Source of the DNA: Paenibacillus hamazuiensis
Lineage (GTDB): Bacteria > Bacillota > Bacilli > Paenibacillales > NBRC-103111
DNA: 64,000 bases
Assembly: GCF_023276405.1 (NCBI RefSeq)
Contig: NZ_JALRMO010000001.1
Coordinates: 7,913,501 to 7,977,500 of the forward strand
Direction: 5' to 3'
The notes under the pieces are model-generated. The model searched no databases. It was given only the letters and a program-made list of their open reading frames with translations, and had not been told where the DNA came from. How positions within the stretch are numbered: position 1 is the first letter of the stretch; each line of letters starts with the position of its first letter. This document shows positions 1-7,707 of this stretch, in pieces. The position numbers and the translations under genes were made by a program.

Positions 1-302
1 CCATTCGCGGGACACTGTACGATGTCGGGCCGTATCCTGCCCTTGTGCTTGATGCCGAAGGAAGCCGGATCGATGGGGAATGGCTGACGGTAACGCCGGA
101 TGGGCTGGCCGAAATGGATGAGCTGGAAAGCTATTACGGGCCCGGCGAAACGAACGAATATGAGCGGGTTTGGGTACAGGATATTGAGGATGGATCGAAG
201 GAAGGCTGGGTATATGTCTATACCGACTCCCGAGGGCTGCCGCGGATCCGGGAAGGATCGTGGCGGGAATACCGCAGAGGGCGGGGAGCTGTGCAAAGCT
301 GA
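1..302 (+). CDS. Gamma-glutamylcyclotransferase-like (AIG2 fold) protein, 5' end missing
   Basis: The reading frame enters from the left edge (first whole codon at position 3) and stops at TGA 300-302, so only the last 99 codons are visible. The first residues, IRGTLYDVGPYPALV, fit the GxLYD-x-G-x-YPAL block of the gamma-glutamylcyclotransferase/AIG2-like fold, and the later stretch around ELESYYG and NEYERV fits the strand that follows. Family members release 5-oxoproline from gamma-glutamyl amines or peptides in the cytoplasm, but many bacterial members have no proven substrate. The N-terminal glycine loop lies outside the window, so activity cannot be judged. The next gene is on the other strand and converges on it. 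Confidence 0.75.
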   Translation, partial: IRGTLYDVGPYPALVLDAEGSRIDGEWLTVTPDGLAEMDELESYYGPGETNEYERVWVQDIEDGSKEGWVYVYTDSRGLPRIREGSWREYRRGRGAVQS

Positions 303-346
303 ACCCTTACGGCCTCATTGAAGGGGCCTTATTCGATGAATCCGGT

Positions 347-724
347 TTACCTGGAAGGCCTCCAGTAGTCGGTTTTTTCCGACTTTTTGATAATCTCCGT
401 TATGCGTAAAACGACGCTATTGGCGTTGTCGTCGCCGAAATTCTTTTTCAGCTGCTCGAAGTTCAGGTTGTCCATAAGCAGCTTTCGCGTTACGTTGGAT
501 CCCCGGTACCAAGCTTCGGTAATGGCGAACGTTCCTTCTTTTTTCAGCCACACTTCGTGATAGTAGTCGTTTTGACCTTCCATTTGCTGAATGCCCAAAT
601 AAAAAGCGAGGATCGGAATGCGCGGATCGGAAATGCGCTGGCTCACCAGAGAGCCTTGGGATACAGGCTGTCCGAAAGACACGTATTTGGATACCTTGCG
701 AATGAGGTGGTCGATATTGTCCAT
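347..724 (-). CDS. Conserved-looking hypothetical protein, 125 aa
   Basis: I do not recognise this family. The 125-residue product has no signal peptide, membrane segment or metal motif. It looks like a small mixed alpha/beta soluble protein with an aromatic middle part (YYHEVWLKKEG, then ITEAWYRG). The start at 724 is supported by an AAAGGGG ribosome site about ten bases upstream. It stands alone and converges with the gene at the left edge. Upstream (725-900) is AT-rich and probably holds its promoter, though no clean -35/-10 pair is visible. Coding looks real because the frame stays open and has a sensible ribosome site. Confidence 0.6.
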   Translation of the reverse strand: MDNIDHLIRKVSKYVSFGQPVSQGSLVSQRISDPRIPILAFYLGIQQMEGQNDYYHEVWLKKEGTFAITEAWYRGSNVTRKLLMDNLNFEQLKKNFGDDNANSVVLRITEIIKKSEKTDYWRPSR

Positions 725-973
725 GTGGGTCAGCCCCTTTGCCGGTAAGAGTGGCGCCGAATCGATCGGATTAAATGGCAGGCGCTCATCCTCGAAAGTA
801 CTTAATTATAAATTTTTCCTTATATACTTGATTTTATTTTAACATAGTTCTTAAGTCTTAGAAACCATAAAAGTTCCGGTATATCCAAGATTTACCCCTT
901 AGGCGCTATTCCGCTCCGTTTTGCGCCTTTGTCTCGTTCTACTTATTTTATGTAACAAGGAAGCAAGGAGGAA

Positions 974-982
974 TGGTATAAT
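974..982 (+). promoter_or_regulatory. Extended -10 promoter for the receiver gene
   Basis: TGGTATAAT is a perfect TGn-TATAAT extended -10 element. No good -35 is seen, which such promoters tolerate. It would start transcription near 989, about 27 bases before the preferred ATG at 1016. The alternative is that ATG 981, behind AAGGAGG, opens a 12-codon leader ending at 1019 and overlapping ATG 1016; the promoter reading explains more. Confidence 0.55.
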
Positions 983-1015
983 GGTACAAACTGGCGCATT
1001 GCCGAGGGGATGTCC

Positions 1016-1399
1016 ATGACGATTCATCACATTTTGCTGGCCGACGACGAGCTGGCGCTTCGATTTTTGCTTACGGAAACGCTTGCGGAGGAAGGTTATG
1101 CGATCACGGAGGCCGAGGACGGTCTGCAGGCGCTGAACCATCTTCAGGAGCGGCAGTACGATTTGATTATTCTCGATTATATGATGCCGGAGCGTACGGG
1201 AGTGGAAGTATGCGAATGGCTGCGTAACCACGATAACCCGAACCGGGATGTTCCGGTGATCCTGCTTACGGCCAAGACGTTGGACAAAGACAGAGAGCGG
1301 GCTATGACGGCCGGAGTTACGCAGTACATCGTGAAGCCGTTCAGTCCGCTGCAGCTTTTGGATGCAGTGCGGGAGCTTATCGATTCCCGCGGTTCTTGA
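1016..1399 (+). CDS. Stand-alone response-regulator receiver protein
   Basis: This is a CheY-like single receiver domain of 127 residues with no output domain. The acidic pocket is Asp10-Asp11, the phospho-acceptor is Asp54 in LIILDYMMP, and the switch residues Thr85 (ILLTAK) and Lys107 (IVKPF) are present, so it should be phosphorylated normally. ATG 1016 is preferred over ATG 1010 because GAGGGG sits six bases before it but directly abuts 1010. The next gene starts 33 bases downstream and encodes a Hpt-receiver-GGDEF protein, so the two probably share an mRNA and form a short phosphorelay or scaffold. No histidine kinase is encoded nearby. Confidence 0.9.
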   Translation: MTIHHILLADDELALRFLLTETLAEEGYAITEAEDGLQALNHLQERQYDLIILDYMMPERTGVEVCEWLRNHDNPNRDVPVILLTAKTLDKDRERAMTAGVTQYIVKPFSPLQLLDAVRELIDSRGS

Positions 1400-1432
1400 C
1401 GGATTATTATGGACTATAGTGGAGTGAGAAAA

Positions 1433-3148
1433 ATGAATGCATCCCCAATGGATGATCCTGCGCGCAAGGATAAGAAGCTTCTTCAGGAAAGCCGCAAGCT
1501 GTACTTGCGGGAGCTGAATAAGCAGCTGCAGCAGTTGGAGCCGCTGCTTGCCGGGAAACCGGGGCCGGATGCGGCCAAAACGATATACCGGATGGTTCAT
1601 TCGATGAAGGGGAGCGCTCCGATTTTCGGTTTTACCCGCATCGGTGCGGCTGCCGAAAAGCTGGCGCGCCTGTGGGAGTGGGCCGCGGATGCGGAAGATG
1701 ACCGTGGCGATACGGCGGAACGTTTTTTCGAAAGCATCGGGAGCGGGCGGAAGCATATGCTCGAGCTGATGATGGAAAAAGAGCTGTACGAGCGGGAAAT
1801 GGAAGTGGCCGAGCCAGGGGGGGCGCCTCAGCCAGCGGAAAATCCGCTAAGCGGTTCCCGCCTGCTTATTATCGACGATGACGATGTGCTGCGCGGCTAT
1901 TTGGCCCGTCGGCTTGTGTTGGACGGATATACCGTAGACGAAGCTTCCGATGTTGAGACGGCCAAACAACTGCTGTACGAGCGCAACTACGATTTGATCA
2001 GCCTCGATTTGATGATGCATCCCGAGCTCGGATACGAGCTGTTCGCATTTTTGAAAGAAGACCCTACGCTGAAATGGGTGCCGCTCATCGTCATTTCCGG
2101 CCGGAATGACGTCCAGGATAAGGTGCGCTGCTTTCAACTGGGGGCCGACGATTACGTGACGAAGCCGTTCGAATACGAGGAGCTGAGCGCTCGGATTTTC
2201 AGCCTGCTGCGGCGGACCAAAAATTTCGAGCAGTTGGCGTTTCGCGACCCGCTGACCGGCGTATACAACCGCCGCTACTTTGACCATCAGGTGCAGGTGG
2301 AGCTGCAGCGGGTGCGCCGGTATCCGGCTGCGATTTCGATCGTTTTTATCGATATCGACCGGTTCAAATCGGTCAACGATACGTACGGGCACCATATCGG
2401 CGATCTGGTCCTGCAGGGACTAGCCCATCTGCTGCAAAACCATGTGCGGGCAACGGACCTATTGGCGCGCTTCGGCGGGGAGGAATTCGTCATCGTGCTG
2501 CCGGGATCGGACGGAGCGAATGCCGTCAAGCTCATGGAAGGCATTCGGCAGATGGCTCACGAAAATCCCGTGGCGCACGTTGAAGGCAAACCTTTTCACA
2601 TTACTTTTTCCGCGGGAGTGTCCACTTGGAGTGACGGACTTAGTCTGGATCAATGGATTCGCCAGGCCGATGCCGCGATGTATGACGCCAAGCAGCAAGG
2701 CCGCGACCGTGTCGTCATGTATGAGGAAAAACGGCATGCCGCAGAGGCTCAGCCCGCTCCCCAGCAGCCTGTCGCCCGCAAAAAAATCGTCATCGCAGGG
2801 AACGATCCGATTCTCCGCTCGATTCTCGGTTCAAGGCTGCAGCAGCTGGATGCCGAGATCGTAGAGGCGGCAAGCGGCAAAGACGCTTATCGGCATGCAA
2901 CATCTCCGTCCACTGCGGATCTGTGCATACTGGATCGCATGATGCCGGATTCCGACGGGTTTAACGTGCTGGAAAGGCTGAAAAGCGAACGATCGCTCCA
3001 CCGCGGCATCAAGGTGCTGATGATGTCCGAGCGTTCCAGAGAGGAAGAGGCGGCTAAGGGGATCGAATTCGGTGCGGACGATGTCATGATCAAGCCGTTT
3101 TCCGTCGTGGAGCTGGAGACGCGCGTAAAACGTTTGCTGGAAGGATGA
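1433..3148 (+). CDS. Hpt-receiver-GGDEF-receiver protein (diguanylate cyclase)
   Basis: The 571-residue product carries, in order, a histidine phosphotransfer domain (His56 in HSMKGS), a receiver (about 142-260, acidic IDDDD and phospho-acceptor Asp192), a GGDEF domain (about 268-432) and a second receiver (about 451-571). The cyclase signature is GGEEF, with an RATD inhibition site five residues upstream, so it should make c-di-GMP and be feedback-inhibited by it. The last receiver is partly degenerate: the N-terminal acidic pocket reads AGND, although the phospho-acceptor (LDRMMP) and Lys (IKPF) remain. ATG 1433 is preferred over ATG 1409 because GGAGTGAG lies just before it. There is no membrane segment. 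It is probably co-transcribed with the upstream receiver. Confidence 0.92.
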   Translation: MNASPMDDPARKDKKLLQESRKLYLRELNKQLQQLEPLLAGKPGPDAAKTIYRMVHSMKGSAPIFGFTRIGAAAEKLARLWEWAADAEDDRGDTAERFFESIGSGRKHMLELMMEKELYEREMEVAEPGGAPQPAENPLSGSRLLIIDDDDVLRGYLARRLVLDGYTVDEASDVETAKQLLYERNYDLISLDLMMHPELGYELFAFLKEDPTLKWVPLIVISGRNDVQDKVRCFQLGADDYVTKPFEYEELSARIFSLLRRTKNFEQLAFRDPLTGVYNRRYFDHQVQVELQRVRRYPAAISIVFIDIDRFKSVNDTYGHHIGDLVLQGLAHLLQNHVRATDLLARFGGEEFVIVLPGSDGANAVKLMEGIRQMAHENPVAHVEGKPFHITFSAGVSTWSDGLSLDQWIRQADAAMYDAKQQGRDRVVMYEEKRHAAEAQPAPQQPVARKKIVIAGNDPILRSILGSRLQQLDAEIVEAASGKDAYRHATSPSTADLCILDRMMPDSDGFNVLERLKSERSLHRGIKVLMMSERSREEEAAKGIEFGADDVMIKPFSVVELETRVKRLLEG

Positions 3149-3173
3149 GGTCGGCGTTGCGCCGGCCTTTTTT
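3149..3173 (+). terminator. Rho-independent terminator after the GGDEF gene
   Basis: An eight-pair stem (GGTCGGCG with CGCCGGCC, one G-T pair), a TTG loop and six T residues begin one base after the stop codon. Confidence 0.85.
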
Positions 3174-3352
3174 AACGTAATGTGCCCACCGTCGGATTTT
3201 CCTGTGAACCGCGGTCGCTCATCCTTGGAAGGACTTCGTTTAGAAATTTTTCGCAGGCTTTTTTTTGCGGGAGGGACCATGTTAAAAAGATTTGGGTTTT
3301 TCGCGCCGAGTATGTTACATTAAAAATATTATCGACTTGTGCGGAGGAAGCT

Positions 3353-3820
3353 ATGGCAGACAAGGAACAGTTGGTTCGTTTTGGCGTATCGATGCCCCAA
3401 TCCTTAATCGACCAGTTCGACGAGATGATCGGCCAGCAAGGCTACGACAACCGTTCGGAGGCGGTTCGCGATCTGATCCGCAAGGCGCTGCTGGCTCCGG
3501 GGCGCATTGAGGAGAGCCGGCAGGTCGCCGGAACGATCGTGCTTGTTTACGACCATCACATCAGCGAGCTGCCGATGACGCTGACAGAGCTCCAGCACCG
3601 GTTTCATCATGAGATCAACTCGACTTTGCATATTCATTTGAACCATCATCAATGTCTCGAAGTGATTGTCGTTCGCGGGGTTTACCGCCGTTTAAGGGAG
3701 CTGCAGCAGCAAATGCAGGTGCTTAAAGGCGTCTTTTACGCCGAGCTGTCGGTTACTCATGTGGATGAGCATCATGGCGGACAAGAGCCGCACGGACATG
3801 AAGATCATCATCACGGGTAA
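3353..3820 (+). CDS. nikR: Nickel-responsive regulator NikR
   Basis: This 155-residue protein has an N-terminal ribbon-helix-helix DNA-binding part (VRFGVSMPQSLIDQFDEMI, then NRSEAVRDLIRKAL) and a C-terminal ACT-like metal domain. The nickel ligands of NikR are visible as His and His in TLHIHLNHHQCLEV plus the Cys of that block, and a further His is available in LQHRFHHE. A His-rich tail (DEHHGG through HEDHHHG) may bind more metal. ATG 3353 is chosen because CGGAGGAAG precedes it and the NikR fold starts there. No nickel transporter or urease/hydrogenase gene lies in the window, so its targets are elsewhere. The next gene follows closely, suggesting an operon. Confidence 0.9.
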   Translation: MADKEQLVRFGVSMPQSLIDQFDEMIGQQGYDNRSEAVRDLIRKALLAPGRIEESRQVAGTIVLVYDHHISELPMTLTELQHRFHHEINSTLHIHLNHHQCLEVIVVRGVYRRLRELQQQMQVLKGVFYAELSVTHVDEHHGGQEPHGHEDHHHG

Positions 3821-3832
3821 GGGGGAACGGTC

Positions 3833-4246
3833 GTGGGGAAAAAATATTTTACGCTGCAGGAGGCGAGCAGCTTGCTGCCGATGGTTCGCGTACAGCTGGA
3901 CGAGCTGCAGCAGCTCAAGCGCCAGTTTGAAGCGAAATATATGGAGCTGCGGGACTTGAAGCTGAGTCATGGGAACCGCGGACAGTCTCAGGAAAACGAT
4001 CCTTATTTTGCTCTCGAATGCGAGCTCGAATTCATCCAAATGCAGTTCCAGACCGGGGTGGCGAACCTCGAGCGTAAAGGGATCGAACTGAAGGACGTCG
4101 ACCACGGCCTTGTCGATTTTCCCGCGCTGATCCGCGGGGAAGAGGTGCTGCTTTGCTGGAAGCAAGGCGAGCCGGATATCGCTCATTATCACGGTTTGTA
4201 TGACGGCTTCGCCGGCCGCAAGCCCATAACCGGGGAAGAATGGTAA
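3833..4246 (+). CDS. DUF2203 family protein
   Basis: This 137-residue soluble protein matches the DUF2203 pattern: an N-terminal FTLQEASSLLP segment, a long helical middle part and a C-terminal half with GIELKDVDHGLVDFPAL and EEVLLCWKQGEP. No function is established for the family. The GTG start at 3833 follows AAGGGGGAAC, which overlaps the nikR stop codon, so the two genes are likely translated from one message. The physical link to nikR hints at a metal-related role, but the sequence shows no metal motif. The stop at 4246 lies 54 bases before the copper gene. Confidence 0.8.
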   Translation: MGKKYFTLQEASSLLPMVRVQLDELQQLKRQFEAKYMELRDLKLSHGNRGQSQENDPYFALECELEFIQMQFQTGVANLERKGIELKDVDHGLVDFPALIRGEEVLLCWKQGEPDIAHYHGLYDGFAGRKPITGEEW

Positions 4247-4299
4247 ATCCGGCGACGTCCGAGTCGAACTATTCAGGCAACGTCCGGGAGGAGCTTTTT

Positions 4300-5910
4300 T
4301 TGAAAATCAGACGGTTACTTTGGATATTTGTTTTACTGGCTCTGGCTATGCCGGTTAAGGTGTTCGCGCATGCGACGCTCATTCAGACCGAGCCCGGGAT
4401 GAATGCCCAAGTGGCGTCGTCGCCGGCTCAAGTGACGCTGACGTTTAACGAACGGCTGGAGGAAGGTTCTTATTATATCAAGGTTTACGATAGCGGGAAA
4501 AAACAGGTCACCGCGGCCAAGGCGGCCATGAACGCCGAGCATACCGGACTTGCTCTCGATTTGCCGAAATTGCCGGACGGCGACTACATTGTCACCTATC
4601 ATGTGATTTCCGCTGACGGGCATCCGGTCGAAGGTACTTATATGTTTACCGTGGGCCAGGGGGGGCCGAAAACCGCTTTGCCGGCCGATGCGATGCAGGG
4701 GATGCATCAGCATAACGGGCTGGCTTATTCCTTCGGCTGGCAGGAGCTGCTGCAATTCATCGCGCGGATACTTTATTACGCCTCGCTGCTCGGCGCCACC
4801 GGGTGGGTGATCTGGAGACGTATGCTGAAGCCGCTGCATCCGGAAACAGAGTCGCGTCTTAACGGCGTTGGCACCTGGCTGCAGAGAGCGCTGCTGCTTG
4901 CCGTCATCCTGATGATGTACACACATCTGCAAGATATGGTAAGCGGGGGCGGAGCCGAAGCCCTTATCGAGCTGTTTACGCGTACGGGAACCGGCTACGC
5001 CTGGCTTGCGGTGCTTGGTTTGTCGCTGCTCGGTTTCGTATTGCTGCATCGCAATGCGGTTCTGGATATGCTCTGGGCTGCCGGGCTCTTTGCGGCGGAA
5101 GCGTATAACGGACATGCGGCGGCATTCGGGCCGCTTCGGGAAACGCTGCTGCTGGACGGCATCCATCTGGCTTCGGCGGCCGTGTGGATGGGCGGCCTTA
5201 TTCTTCTGCTTGCGTTGTACCGCATAAACCGGGAGGAAGCTTTAATTTTTCTGCCGCGTTTTTCGAAAGCGGCGTTGTACTCTGTTTTCATATTGATTGT
5301 GTCCGGCGTTTTGACGACACTGCTCTTTTTGCCGAATGTCCGGTACGTGATCTACACGAAATGGGGCTGGCTGCTGCTGGCGAAAACGGCGCTCGTTTTC
5401 TTTGTCGTTGTGACGGCGGGCTGGGTGCGCCGGGCGTACCGGCTGCGGAAGCCTTCGCTGCCCGGATGGCTCGTGCTGGATGCGATCTGGATGGTGTTGA
5501 TCGTCGGGATCGTCGGTGTGTTTACGTATTTGAGCCCGCTGCCGCCAAATGAACCGCTCCATTACCACGTGATGGGCGAGAAGCAGCACATGACCGTGCA
5601 AATTTCCCCGAACGCACCCGGGCCGAATACGTTTATCGTCCGGGTGTGGCTCCCGGAAAAGATGGGCAAGCCGAAGCAGGTGCTGCTGAAGCTGAAGGAT
5701 GAGGAATCCGCGGACATCGCCCCGATCGAGGTGCCGATCGCTCCGTTCGATGATCCTCAGCCGGGCAGCGAAAACTACGGCATGAAGCCGTATTCGTACC
5801 GGGCGGAGGGCAATTACCTTCCTTATGCGGGACTGTGGAAGGTCGAGGTCCGGGTCATGGACAGCAACGACGACGAAATGGTGTATGAAAAGGAAATGCG
5901 GATCTACTGA
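4300..5910 (+). CDS. CopC-CopD fusion copper transport/resistance protein (YcnJ-like)
   Basis: The 536-residue product has a signal peptide ending near VKVFA-HATLIQTEPG, which would leave His at the mature N terminus as in copper-binding CopC proteins. A CopC beta domain follows (about residues 24-120, ending GTYMFTVGQG), then an eight-segment CopD membrane domain (about 150-430), and a C-terminal extracytoplasmic beta domain. Length and layout match Bacillus YcnJ, which imports or handles copper at the membrane. The TTG start at 4300 is chosen because GGGAGGAGC precedes it and the signal peptide begins there; the in-frame ATG at 4240 would add an unneeded 20-residue leader overlapping the previous gene. 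Regulation is not visible. Confidence 0.88.
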   Translation: MKIRRLLWIFVLLALAMPVKVFAHATLIQTEPGMNAQVASSPAQVTLTFNERLEEGSYYIKVYDSGKKQVTAAKAAMNAEHTGLALDLPKLPDGDYIVTYHVISADGHPVEGTYMFTVGQGGPKTALPADAMQGMHQHNGLAYSFGWQELLQFIARILYYASLLGATGWVIWRRMLKPLHPETESRLNGVGTWLQRALLLAVILMMYTHLQDMVSGGGAEALIELFTRTGTGYAWLAVLGLSLLGFVLLHRNAVLDMLWAAGLFAAEAYNGHAAAFGPLRETLLLDGIHLASAAVWMGGLILLLALYRINREEALIFLPRFSKAALYSVFILIVSGVLTTLLFLPNVRYVIYTKWGWLLLAKTALVFFVVVTAGWVRRAYRLRKPSLPGWLVLDAIWMVLIVGIVGVFTYLSPLPPNEPLHYHVMGEKQHMTVQISPNAPGPNTFIVRVWLPEKMGKPKQVLLKLKDEESADIAPIEVPIAPFDDPQPGSENYGMKPYSYRAEGNYLPYAGLWKVEVRVMDSNDDEMVYEKEMRIY

Positions 5911-5916
5911 AAAAAT

Positions 5917-5958
5917 ACAGCGTACAACGCAGCTATTTCTGCGATGTATGCTGTTTTT
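5917..5958 (+). terminator. Terminator after copCD
   Basis: A long stem (ACAGCGTACAACGCAG with CTGCGATGTATGCTGT, two mismatches), CTATTT loop and T5 run follow the copCD stop by six bases. Confidence 0.8.
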
Positions 5959-6066
5959 GTATCGGGGGCTGGCGCGAAATCCGACGGGACGTGTATATGG
6001 GATGTTGACAAATCGCTCTTTCTGCACGGTGTAGAATGCTGGGAGGACGATCACTTACTCCTAAAG

Positions 6067-6405
6067 TAAAGCGCGGCAGCATAGGATTTTGCGTAAGCAA
6101 AACCCATGCCAACAGGCGCGGACCCGCGGCACGTACCGCCTCCCAAAGCATCGCACCCAAAGTTAAGCGTGTCCGTCATAGGCTTTTTACCCGAAGGTAA
6201 AAAGCCATGCCGGACAAACGCGAACTAGAAGCGAGCACTCCCTCCAACGGGCGGGTCCAGGGCGCCTGAGCGCCTGGGGTCCCCCCGTTGGGGGGATTTA
6301 GGGGGGAGCCGTCGCGAACTAGAAGCGAGCACTCCCTCCAACGGGCGGGTCCAGGGCGCCCGAGCGCCTGTGGCCCCCTTCCGGGGAACGTAGGGGGGAC
6401 CTTGC
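6067..6405 (+). repeat. Structured intergenic repeat block, copy A (two hairpin modules plus 94-bp tandem duplication)
   Basis: Two roughly 90-bp modules start with TAAAGCGCG (6067) and TTAAGCGTG (6163). Each carries a hairpin: 6075-6110 (TTTTGC-gtaa-GCAAAA core) and 6171-6215 (GTCCG outer stem, GGCTTTTTACC-cgaa-GGTAAAAAGCC inner stem). They run into GC-rich units that are tandemly duplicated with a 94-bp period (6219-6312 and 6313-6405), each starting CGCGAACTAGAAGCGAGC and holding a CCAGGGCGC/GCGCCTGG hairpin. A second block with the same order lies at 57774-58375. The right part overlaps the 3' end of the MFS gene on the minus strand. Confidence 0.85.
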
Positions 6406-7521
6406 CATAAAAAACACCAGCCGCAGCGCGGCGATCACAACAAAGCAGCCCCAAAGCGGCATGACCGCGACCAGGGCGCCGGCCACAAACGCGCCGATCG
6501 CGTTGCCGCCGTTCATGACGAGCTGGAAGTCGGAGAAATACGCCATCTCCTTCTTATGCTTGCCGGCTTCCTCCATCATCATCGATTGCGAAGCGACTTC
6601 GTGGATCGATTGGCAAAGGCCGATCAAGCCCTGCAGTACGATCAGCAGCCACAGCTGATGGACGAAGCCATAGGGAATGATCGCGACCGCCATGCCGAGA
6701 ACGGCGACAGCGTACACTTTGGACGAGCTTAACCGTTCCATAAGTCTGCGCGCAAGCGGCAGCAGCAAAGCCGACAAGATGCCGGAGGTCACCACGAAGT
6801 AGGCGATTTGCGTATTCGTAAGTCCCAACACTTTGACGTGATAGATGATAAACAGAGGGGCGACCATCGCCACTCCGATATTGTTGAGCCCCATCCACCA
6901 GATGGTTCGGTCGCATTCCTGGAAAGGCTTCACCCAAGTGAAGCGGATCGGCTTTTTCTCATGCGGCGCCAGCTCGGCGATTAAGGACATTCCGGTAAAC
7001 GTGGCCAAGCAGCCGATCAGCATGGAGACGACGAAGTTTTTAGGGAAAAAGGCTCCTGTCGCATCCAATACGGCTCCGATGGCGAAGCTGCCGAGCGTTG
7101 CAATGACGATGCCGATAATTTTATTCGTGCTGAAAATTTTCGGGAATTCGCTTGGCTCGACCCATTTGCGCATAATGGCCGGCTGCTGGGCGCCGGTGAT
7201 CATGACGGCTACCGCGTTGATCGACCAGAAGAAGAGCAGGTATGGGATCGGATTCGGCAGCAGCACGGAAAACGCCATGCACAAAAACGCACATTGGCGA
7301 ACGTACCCGCTTGTCAGGAATACCCCTTTCGTCACGGGGAGCTGTCTCGTGATGAAAGCGAGTGACAGCGCGCAAAAAAGCGGCGGCAGCGAATTGGACA
7401 GCGCAATTTCAAAGTTGCTGGCACCCAGACGTGCGATCAGCACCTGCAAAAAGGTGAAAAACGTGACACTTTTGACGTTTTGCAAAGCGGCATCGAGATA
7501 AATTCGCGTCGATATGTTCAT
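6319..7521 (-). CDS. Major facilitator superfamily transporter, C terminus formed by repeat DNA
   Basis: The 400-residue product is a membrane protein with about 12 hydrophobic segments typical of MFS permeases; substrate unknown. ATG 7521 is preferred because AAAGGG lies ten bases before it and the first membrane helix follows; an open extension to 7611 lacks a ribosome site. The last membrane segment ends near FVVIAALRLVFFMARSP, and the remaining tail of about 25 residues (arginine-, glycine- and proline-rich) is read from the repeat unit at 6313-6405. The TAG stop itself is the complement of the CTAG in the repeat's GAACTAGAAGCG. So the repeat has replaced or extended the natural end. The core fold is probably unaffected. 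Confidence 0.8.
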   Translation of the reverse strand: MNISTRIYLDAALQNVKSVTFFTFLQVLIARLGASNFEIALSNSLPPLFCALSLAFITRQLPVTKGVFLTSGYVRQCAFLCMAFSVLLPNPIPYLLFFWSINAVAVMITGAQQPAIMRKWVEPSEFPKIFSTNKIIGIVIATLGSFAIGAVLDATGAFFPKNFVVSMLIGCLATFTGMSLIAELAPHEKKPIRFTWVKPFQECDRTIWWMGLNNIGVAMVAPLFIIYHVKVLGLTNTQIAYFVVTSGILSALLLPLARRLMERLSSSKVYAVAVLGMAVAIIPYGFVHQLWLLIVLQGLIGLCQSIHEVASQSMMMEEAGKHKKEMAYFSDFQLVMNGGNAIGAFVAGALVAVMPLWGCFVVIAALRLVFFMARSPLRSPEGGHRRSGALDPPVGGSARF

Positions 7522-7644
7522 GCGGGATAAGCCCTTTCTGCCGTACGACATGATGAAAGATGTACTTTTGTCGCTAGCATACATCGGCTTTTCCCCGAAT
7601 AACATGGACACCGTGACCTAATAACATGGATTATTTTGCTTTCA

Positions 7645-7701
7645 TGAAAAAAGCCGGACCCTAAAGGGCTTCTTTTTCAAAAGCTCTTGCGGATCCGGCT
7701 C
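7645..7701 (-). terminator. Terminator after the aldo/keto reductase gene
   Basis: Read on the minus strand, AGCCGGATCC pairs with the distal TCCGGCT, with a branched inner part (CCC-taaa-GGG), followed by T6. It separates the reductase from the MFS gene. Confidence 0.65.
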
Positions 7702-7707
7702 TATCGA

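Noticed and set aside
981-1019. 12-codon leader peptide behind AAGGAGG overlapping ATG 1016
   Set aside because: The same bases form a perfect TGGTATAAT promoter, which would place this ATG upstream of the transcript start.
899-1756. 285-codon minus-strand frame across the receiver genes
   Set aside because: It lies fully opposite a well-supported receiver and Hpt gene and has no family-like features.
3279-3323. 14-codon frame before nikR
   Set aside because: Its ribosome site is only three bases from the ATG and there is no other sign of coding.
6005-6037. TTGACA followed by TAGAAT before the first structured repeat
   Set aside because: The spacer of 21 bases is too long for a normal SigA promoter, and the second block at 57774 lacks it.
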